NCBI RefSeq assembly: GCF_014174395.1 | Contig: NZ_JABEQD010000006.1 | Span: 124,001 to 188,000, forward strand | Reading direction: 5' to 3' | Length of the DNA: 64,000 nucleotides | Source of the DNA: Gluconacetobacter aggeris | GTDB lineage: Bacteria; Pseudomonadota; Alphaproteobacteria; Acetobacterales; Acetobacteraceae | Translations under genes and position numbers: made by a program | In this document: piece after piece, positions 59,344 through 64,000 of the stretch | Layout of the letters: every line of letters begins with the position of its first letter | Position numbering within the stretch: the stretch's first letter is position 1 | Notes under the pieces: generated by a model | Told to the model about the DNA's origin: nothing | What the model saw: only the letters and a program-made list of their open reading frames with translations | The model's database searches: none

Positions 59344-61080
59344 ATGGCAAACATACGCCGGAAAAAACCAATATTCACAATGGCAGTGGCCGGATCGTTG
59401 ATCGCCGCCACGGCTGCCCAGACAGCATTCGCGCAGACGCAGAATGCCCGGCAGGAGGCGCTCCGTGTCGCCCCCCATCCCGGCATGATGCCCCACGCGG
59501 GCCGGATGTTCCCGGGGACTTCGCTGACCGGCGTGCCTGGCTTCCCCCTGCCCACGATCCATACCCAACAGGCCTATGCGCCCGACGGGGACTTTACGGC
59601 CCGCTGGACGCGCGCCGACGCGCTGCAGATCAAGGCGCATTCGAACCCATCGGTCTCGGCGGGGCAGAACTCATTGCCTTCCCAACTGATCATGCCCGGT
59701 ATTCCTGCAGATTTCCCGACCATCAATCCGGATGTCTGGGTATGGGACACCTGGACCCTGATCGACAAGCATGCCGATCAGTTCAGCTATAACGGCTGGG
59801 AAGTCATCTTCTGCCTGACGGCGGACAAGAATGCCGGATACGGCTTCGACGATCGCCATACCCACGCCCGCATCGGCTTCTTCTATCGCCGCGCCGGGAT
59901 TCGGGCCGACCAGCGCCCCGCGAATGGCGGCTGGATCTATGGTGGCCACCTGATCCCGGAAGGCGCGCAGGAACAGGTCTTCAAGGGGACGGCCTACACG
60001 ATCACGGCGGAATGGTCGGGCTCGATGCGCCTGCTGGACCCGCGCGACAACAAGGTATCGCTGTTCTACACCGACATGGCGTTCAACCGCGACGCGTCCG
60101 GGCAGGATATCACCCCCGCCCAGGCGGTGATCACCCAGAGCCTGGGCCAGATCCATGCCGATTTCAACCATGTCTGGTTCACCGGCTTCACCACCCACAC
60201 ACCGCTGCTGCGTCCTGACGGCGTGCTTTACCAGAACGGGGCGCAGAACCCGTACTATAACTTCCGCGATCCGTTCACCTTCGAGGACCCGAACCATCCC
60301 GGCGTGAACTACATGGTGTTCGAGGGCAATACCGCCGGCCAGCGCGGTGTCGCGAACTGCACCGCCGAGGATCTGGGCTACCGCCCCAACGATCCGCACG
60401 CCGAAACCGTTCAGCAGGTCCTCGATAGCGGCGCCTATTATCAGAAGGCGGCGATCGGCCTCGCGGTGGCCGAGGATTCATCGCTGTCGAAATGGAAGTT
60501 CCTGACGCCCCTGATCTCGGCCAACTGCGTCAACGATCAGACCGAACGTCCCCAGATGTATATCAAGAACGGAAAATACTACATCTTCACCATCAGCCAC
60601 CGCACGACCTACGCGGCGGGTGTGGATGGTCCGGACGGCGTGTATGGCTTCGTCGGCAACGGCATCCGCAGCGACTTCCAGCCCATGAACTACGGCAGCG
60701 GCCTCGTGCTGGGCAATCCCACGGACCTCAACCAGGCGGCAGGCACCGACTATGATGCCAATCCGCTGCAGAACCCCAGGGCATTCCAGTCCTACTCCCA
60801 CTATGTGATGCCGGGCGGCCTGGTCGAATCCTTCATCGACACGGTCGAAAACCGTCGCGGCGGCACGCTGTCTCCGACGGTCAAGCTGGGCATCCGCGCC
60901 GATGCCTCGGCGGTCGACCTGCGCTACGGCAATGGCGGCCTGGGCGGCTATGGCGACATCCCGGCCAACCGCGCAGACATCAACGTCTCGGCCTTCATCC
61001 AGGACCTGATCAGCCAGAATGTTTCGATCGGGCCCAATACCACCGGCCAGGTCAACGCTTTCGTCAACACGAACAAATAA
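59344..61080 (+). CDS. lsdA: Levansucrase (GH68)
   Basis: Secreted GH68 fructosyltransferase of 578 residues that cleaves sucrose and makes levan and fructo-oligosaccharides. Residue numbers match those I recall for G. diazotrophicus LsdA: nucleophile Asp135 in VWVWDTW, transition-state stabiliser Asp309 in FRDPF, acid/base Glu401 in QTERPQ, and the disulfide cysteines Cys339 and Cys395. A 30-residue signal peptide ends AFA before Gln31, which in the homologue becomes pyroglutamate. The start at 59344 has an excellent AAGGAGGG; an in-frame TTG at 59275 is not credible. G. diazotrophicus levansucrase leaves the cell by type II secretion, which fits the lsdG and lsdO genes downstream. lsdB follows after a hairpin. 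Confidence 0.97.
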   Translation: MANIRRKKPIFTMAVAGSLIAATAAQTAFAQTQNARQEALRVAPHPGMMPHAGRMFPGTSLTGVPGFPLPTIHTQQAYAPDGDFTARWTRADALQIKAHSNPSVSAGQNSLPSQLIMPGIPADFPTINPDVWVWDTWTLIDKHADQFSYNGWEVIFCLTADKNAGYGFDDRHTHARIGFFYRRAGIRADQRPANGGWIYGGHLIPEGAQEQVFKGTAYTITAEWSGSMRLLDPRDNKVSLFYTDMAFNRDASGQDITPAQAVITQSLGQIHADFNHVWFTGFTTHTPLLRPDGVLYQNGAQNPYYNFRDPFTFEDPNHPGVNYMVFEGNTAGQRGVANCTAEDLGYRPNDPHAETVQQVLDSGAYYQKAAIGLAVAEDSSLSKWKFLTPLISANCVNDQTERPQMYIKNGKYYIFTISHRTTYAAGVDGPDGVYGFVGNGIRSDFQPMNYGSGLVLGNPTDLNQAAGTDYDANPLQNPRAFQSYSHYVMPGGLVESFIDTVENRRGGTLSPTVKLGIRADASAVDLRYGNGGLGGYGDIPANRADINVSAFIQDLISQNVSIGPNTTGQVNAFVNTNK

Positions 61081-61092
61081 TACAAGGCCAGA

Positions 61093-61131
61093 CCGGCCCT
61101 TTCCGGGACCATCCCGGAAGGGGCCGGTTTT
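61093..61131 (+). terminator. Hairpin with U-run between lsdA and lsdB
   Basis: A 16-bp stem with one wobble (61093-61108 with 61112-61127), CCA loop, followed by TTTTCC. It has the shape of an intrinsic terminator but sits inside the lsdA-lsdB intergenic space of 67 bp, so it probably gives partial termination and lower levanase than levansucrase expression, or protects the lsdA mRNA 3' end. Confidence 0.8.
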
Positions 61132-61147
61132 CCGATTCGCGGGAACC

Positions 61148-62764
61148 ATGCCCAGGAAGATGAAAAGATCCGTTCATACGGCCCGGTTCGACATCGTCCT
61201 TCGCTGCCGCGCGCTCGCCGTGGCATGCCTGTTTCTGATGCCGCCGCCTCACCTGCGGGCGCAGGAGGCACCGACACCCCAATGGCGGCCGGCCCTGCAT
61301 TTCTCACCCGCCGAACATTGGGTGAACGACCCGAACGGTCCATTTCTTCTCGACGGCACCTATCATCTTTTCTACCAGTACAATCCGGCCGGCATGGTCT
61401 GGGGCCCCATGTCATGGGGGCACGCCACCAGCACCGACCTGCTGCACTGGCAGGAGCAGGACATCGCCATTCCCGCCACCCCGCAAGAGGATATCTTCTC
61501 CGGTACCGTCATCTATGACAGCCAGAACCGCTCCGGGCTGGGCAGCGCCTCCGCACCGCCGCTGCTGGCATTTCATACCTCGGTCTTCCACGGCAATCCC
61601 GCGCACCCCGATGGCACGCAGGCCCAATCCCTGTCCTACAGTCTGGATCGCGGCGCGCACTGGCAGGCCTACGATCGCAATCCGATCCTGACCCTGCAGC
61701 CGGATTCAAGACAATTCCGCGACCCGTCGATTATCTGGTACCCGCAGGGCCAGTGCTGGATCATGACCACGGTCGTCGCCGATGCGCAGTTGGTCAAGCT
61801 GTACCGGTCGACCGACCTGCTGCACTGGTCCTTCCTCAGCGATTTCCAGCCGTCCGGCTACCGCAAGCCCGGCATGTTGTGGGAAATGCCCTTGCTGATA
61901 CCGCTTGCGCTGGACGGCAATCCGCATGACACACGCTGGGCGATGATCGTCAGCGTCAATCCCTGGAGCATCGCCGGCGGATCGGGCGTTCAATATTTCA
62001 TCGGGCGCTTCGACGGCACCCGTTTCACGCCCGACAGCCTGCCGCCGGAAGGGTCCGATCCATCGGCCTATCATTGGCTGGATCACGGCGCCGACCAGTA
62101 TGCGGCGATCCGCTTCGCCAATACCGGCTCCGCTGCGCCGCTGCTGATCGGGTGGATGAGCAACTGGGATTACGCGGACGCCCTCCCGACATCCCCCTGG
62201 CGCGGACAGATGACGCTGCCCGTCCGGCTTGGGCTGAAGACGGTCGATGGACAACCCGTCCTGATCCAGGCACCAGCCGCGACGTACGAGGATCTGGTGC
62301 ATCGGCAGGGCGTCTCCGCCTTTTCCGACCGGCAACTGGGTCCGGGCCAGAGCTGGCATGCCCCGCTGGGCGGAGACGTGCTGGATATCCGCGTGACCCT
62401 GCGGCGGGGCGACGCGCCACGCGCCGGCATCGTCGTGCGGCAGGCGCCGGACGGCCGGACAGGAACCGTGATCAGCTACGATTTCACATCGGGAAATCTC
62501 ACGCTCGATCGCAGCCATTCCGGCCAGGTCGGGTTCTCGCCCCGTTTCAGCCTGGCGCATGTCGCCCACCTGTCCGCACCGGGCGGGGTGGTGTCGCTGC
62601 ATCTGGCGGTCGATCGCAATTCGGTCGAACTCTTCGCCAATGGCGGCGTGCTGCGCATGACCGACCTGGTGTTCCCACCCGCGGGCAGCAACGGTGTATC
62701 GCTGTTTTCCGATGGCGGCCGCACGCAATTCACCGGCCTCCGCATCTCGGCGCCCGCCCGATGA
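61148..62764 (+). CDS. lsdB: Exo-levanase (GH32)
   Basis: Secreted GH32 enzyme of 538 residues that releases fructose from levan and other fructans. Active-site residues are Asp61 in HWVNDPNGP (nucleophile), Asp192 in FRDPSI and Glu246 in LWEMPLL (acid/base). The N-terminal five-blade propeller runs to about residue 350; the C-terminal beta-sandwich includes LDIRVTLRRGDAPRAGIVVRQ and VSLHLAVDRNSVELFANGG. A signal peptide with a long basic start ends near HLRAQEA (about residue 38). The start at 61148 gives the length of the G. diazotrophicus enzyme; an ATG at 61160 is also possible. It is the second gene of the lsdAB operon, downstream of an attenuator-like hairpin. Confidence 0.95.
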   Translation: MPRKMKRSVHTARFDIVLRCRALAVACLFLMPPPHLRAQEAPTPQWRPALHFSPAEHWVNDPNGPFLLDGTYHLFYQYNPAGMVWGPMSWGHATSTDLLHWQEQDIAIPATPQEDIFSGTVIYDSQNRSGLGSASAPPLLAFHTSVFHGNPAHPDGTQAQSLSYSLDRGAHWQAYDRNPILTLQPDSRQFRDPSIIWYPQGQCWIMTTVVADAQLVKLYRSTDLLHWSFLSDFQPSGYRKPGMLWEMPLLIPLALDGNPHDTRWAMIVSVNPWSIAGGSGVQYFIGRFDGTRFTPDSLPPEGSDPSAYHWLDHGADQYAAIRFANTGSAAPLLIGWMSNWDYADALPTSPWRGQMTLPVRLGLKTVDGQPVLIQAPAATYEDLVHRQGVSAFSDRQLGPGQSWHAPLGGDVLDIRVTLRRGDAPRAGIVVRQAPDGRTGTVISYDFTSGNLTLDRSHSGQVGFSPRFSLAHVAHLSAPGGVVSLHLAVDRNSVELFANGGVLRMTDLVFPPAGSNGVSLFSDGGRTQFTGLRISAPAR

Positions 62765-62777
62765 TCGCACGCCCCAT

Positions 62778-63188
62778 CTATGGCAGGGTCGGCTGGAACA
62801 GGCGCCGCGCCCAGGCCAGCACCAGCGCCTGGTAGGATTGGTTCAGAAGGACGGTATGAGAATGATAGTTGCCGACCGCCCGCATCAGGTCGCCGCGCGT
62901 TTCATTCAGATACACACGCATGATCGCGCCCGCCGCGCTGATATTATAGCAAGGCTGGTCCAGCAGGTTGCGATAGACGACCTGCGGCGCGACATGGGTG
63001 AAACGGGCGATCGGATCGATCCAGAGCGTATTGACCTGCATGACGCCCAGATCGTCCGTGCCGTTCGCATTATGATGCACCAGCCCGTTCCGCCCGTTCT
63101 CCACCGCCTGGATCGACGGCAGGATGCGCGGAGGCAGATGGTAGAGCGACGCCGCGAACACCATGCAGCCGACATACGCAATCGCCAT
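62778..63188 (-). CDS. Lytic transglycosylase-type (SLT) exported protein
   Basis: Protein of about 136 residues with a signal-like start (MAIAYVGCMVFAASLYHLPP) and a soluble lytic-transglycosylase core: ILPSIQAVENGRNGLVHHNANGTDDLGVMQVNTLWI, where the Glu of AVENG is the expected catalytic acid and GVMQVNT is the second SLT motif, followed by NISAAGAIMRVYLNET and AVGNYHSH. It would open peptidoglycan locally. The start at 63188 has AGGA upstream; earlier ATGs at 63209 and 63251 exist. It lies between lsdB and lsdG on the opposite strand, so it may make room for the type II secretion machine in the wall, as PilT/VirB1-like enzymes do. Confidence 0.8.
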   Translation of the reverse strand: MAIAYVGCMVFAASLYHLPPRILPSIQAVENGRNGLVHHNANGTDDLGVMQVNTLWIDPIARFTHVAPQVVYRNLLDQPCYNISAAGAIMRVYLNETRGDLMRAVGNYHSHTVLLNQSYQALVLAWARRLFQPTLP

Positions 63189-63268
63189 GGCGGGGTCCTG
63201 CCCTTCCATCCTGAATGCCGGCCCTGATGCGGCGGCCTCGTTTCCTATCACAGCAAAGCGGGTTCAAG

Positions 63269-63715
63269 ATGCCGAAATCTTCTCACGCCTTTTCCTCCGC
63301 GCGGCAGGGCCGCGACGGCGGCTTCACCCTTCTGGAACTGCTGGTCGTGATCGCCATCCTCGGCCTGCTGATCGGCCTCGTGGCCCCGGCCGCGCTGCGC
63401 CAGTTGGGCGGCGCCCGCAATTCGGTGGCCCGGCAGTCGATCCAGCGGCTGGGCGAGGTGCTGGATCTGTACCGGCTGGACATGGGCAGCTATCCCGGCA
63501 CCGAAGACGGGCTCCACGCCCTGGTCGCCCGACCGGCCGGCGCCGAGAGCTGGAACGGCCCCTACGTCAAGGACGGCACCGACCCGCTCGATCCGTGGCA
63601 CCATCCCTATATCTATCGCAATCCCTCCGAGCGGCCGGGGCATGAGTACGATCTGTGCTCGGCCGGCTCCAGCGGCAATGCCGCCGATCGGGCAACCATG
63701 ATCTGCAACCCCTGA
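63269..63715 (+). CDS. lsdG: Type II secretion major pseudopilin GspG
   Basis: Pseudopilin of 148 residues. The prepilin signal GRDGG is followed by FTLLELLVVIAILGLLIGLVAPAAL, with cleavage after Gly18 and the conserved Glu at position +5 of the mature protein. The globular part has the GspG pattern RLDMGSYPGTEDGLHALVARP and DPWHHPYIYRNPSERPGHEYDLCSAGSSG, which in the family binds calcium. It is the first gene of the type II secretion cluster known in G. diazotrophicus as lsdG and so on, required there for levansucrase export. The start at 63269 has only a weak ribosome-binding site. lsdO follows 11 bp later. Confidence 0.93.
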   Translation: MPKSSHAFSSARQGRDGGFTLLELLVVIAILGLLIGLVAPAALRQLGGARNSVARQSIQRLGEVLDLYRLDMGSYPGTEDGLHALVARPAGAESWNGPYVKDGTDPLDPWHHPYIYRNPSERPGHEYDLCSAGSSGNAADRATMICNP

Positions 63716-63726
63716 ACGCCCCGGCG

Positions 63727-64000
63727 ATGCAGCTTCCTCCCCCTCTGCCGTCCCCCTGGCTGCCTCTCTTCCTGGCCCCCTTCATCGGGTCGTTCCTGGG
63801 GGTGCTGGCCTGGCGCCTGCCCCGTACCGACCCCGTGGTCCTGGCCCGCTCGGCCTGTCCCCGCTGCCGGACGATCCTGACGCCATGGGAGCTGGTGCCG
63901 CTGCTCAGCTACCTGGCGCAGAAGGGGCGCTGCCGCACCTGCCACGCCCCGATCGACCCTTCCCATCCCGTCATGGAAATCCTGGCCCTGGCCGTCGCGG
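63727..64000 (+). CDS. lsdO: Prepilin peptidase GspO, 3' partial
   Basis: The first 91 codons of a prepilin peptidase, cut by the window end. An N-terminal helix (WLPLFLAPFIGSFLGVLAWRLPR) is followed by the zinc-type tetracysteine segment CPRC...CRTC spaced by 21 residues, as in PilD/GspO methyltransferase domains. It would remove the leader of GspG and the other pseudopilins and methylate their N-terminus. The two aspartates of the peptidase active site lie beyond the window. It belongs to one transcript with lsdG. Confidence 0.92.
   Translation, partial: MQLPPPLPSPWLPLFLAPFIGSFLGVLAWRLPRTDPVVLARSACPRCRTILTPWELVPLLSYLAQKGRCRTCHAPIDPSHPVMEILALAVA

Overview
The window is high-GC alphaproteobacterial DNA and most likely comes from an acetic acid bacterium of the Gluconacetobacter group. 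Three things support this. The levansucrase/exo-levanase pair at 59344-62764 keeps residue numbering that I recall for Gluconacetobacter diazotrophicus LsdA (Asp135, Asp309, Glu401, Cys339, Cys395). Type II secretion genes follow it. A membrane-bound fructose dehydrogenase lies at the left edge. The LsdA sequence differs from the G. diazotrophicus one as I remember it, so a sister species is more likely than that species itself.

Layout. 1-3091: cytochrome c and flavoprotein subunits of a periplasmic sugar dehydrogenase, best read as fructose dehydrogenase (fdhC-fdhL). 3241-6331: an ArsR/methyltransferase fusion regulator, metF, then an SPFH membrane protein paired with a small ribbon-helix-helix protein behind a very strong palindrome. 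6460-13139: small lipoprotein, a 57-bp IS-like miniature element, DUF2459 protein, thiolase with a divergent TetR, IclR divergent from succinate-semialdehyde dehydrogenase, and a SsuA/NMT1-type binding protein. 13326-13401: tRNA-Asn, followed by an AT-rich gene-free stretch. 14041-29691: chemoreceptor, LysE exporter, TetR with two glutathione-transferase genes, AraC divergent from an RND efflux operon, and MocR divergent from ddl.

29724-36074 (minus): a complete ABC drug exporter (HlyD adaptor, RbbA-type double ATPase-permease, ABC-2 permease, outer-membrane factor). 36111-45475 (minus): a redox operon with a glutamate-synthase-like flavoprotein, pyruvate:ferredoxin oxidoreductase (nifJ), a DHOD-like protein, a MaoC-phosphotransacetylase and an MFS carrier, with an FNR-type box upstream. 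45782-47834 (minus): cyanase, an SSS symporter and a DUF3311 partner. 47974-54246: LysR divergent from a TonB receptor, amidase and P1 (S58) hydrolase set. 54252-58758 (minus): phytanoyl-CoA-type dioxygenase, a GGDEF-EAL protein and a decayed FAD/NAD(P)-binding gene. 59344-64000: lsdA, lsdB, a lytic transglycosylase on the other strand, lsdG and the start of lsdO.

How the parts fit. Secreted levansucrase and levanase release fructose from sucrose and levan outside the cell, the pseudopilin and prepilin peptidase belong to the machine that exports levansucrase, and fructose dehydrogenase at the other end of the window can oxidise the fructose on the periplasmic face. The nifJ operon looks like an oxygen-regulated pyruvate-to-acetyl-CoA/acetyl-phosphate module. 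No CRISPR array, prophage or intact insertion sequence was seen. The least explained items are the nested palindrome over the SPFH ribosome-binding site, the 162-bp inverted-repeat element after nifJ, and the TonB-amidase-P1 hydrolase locus.
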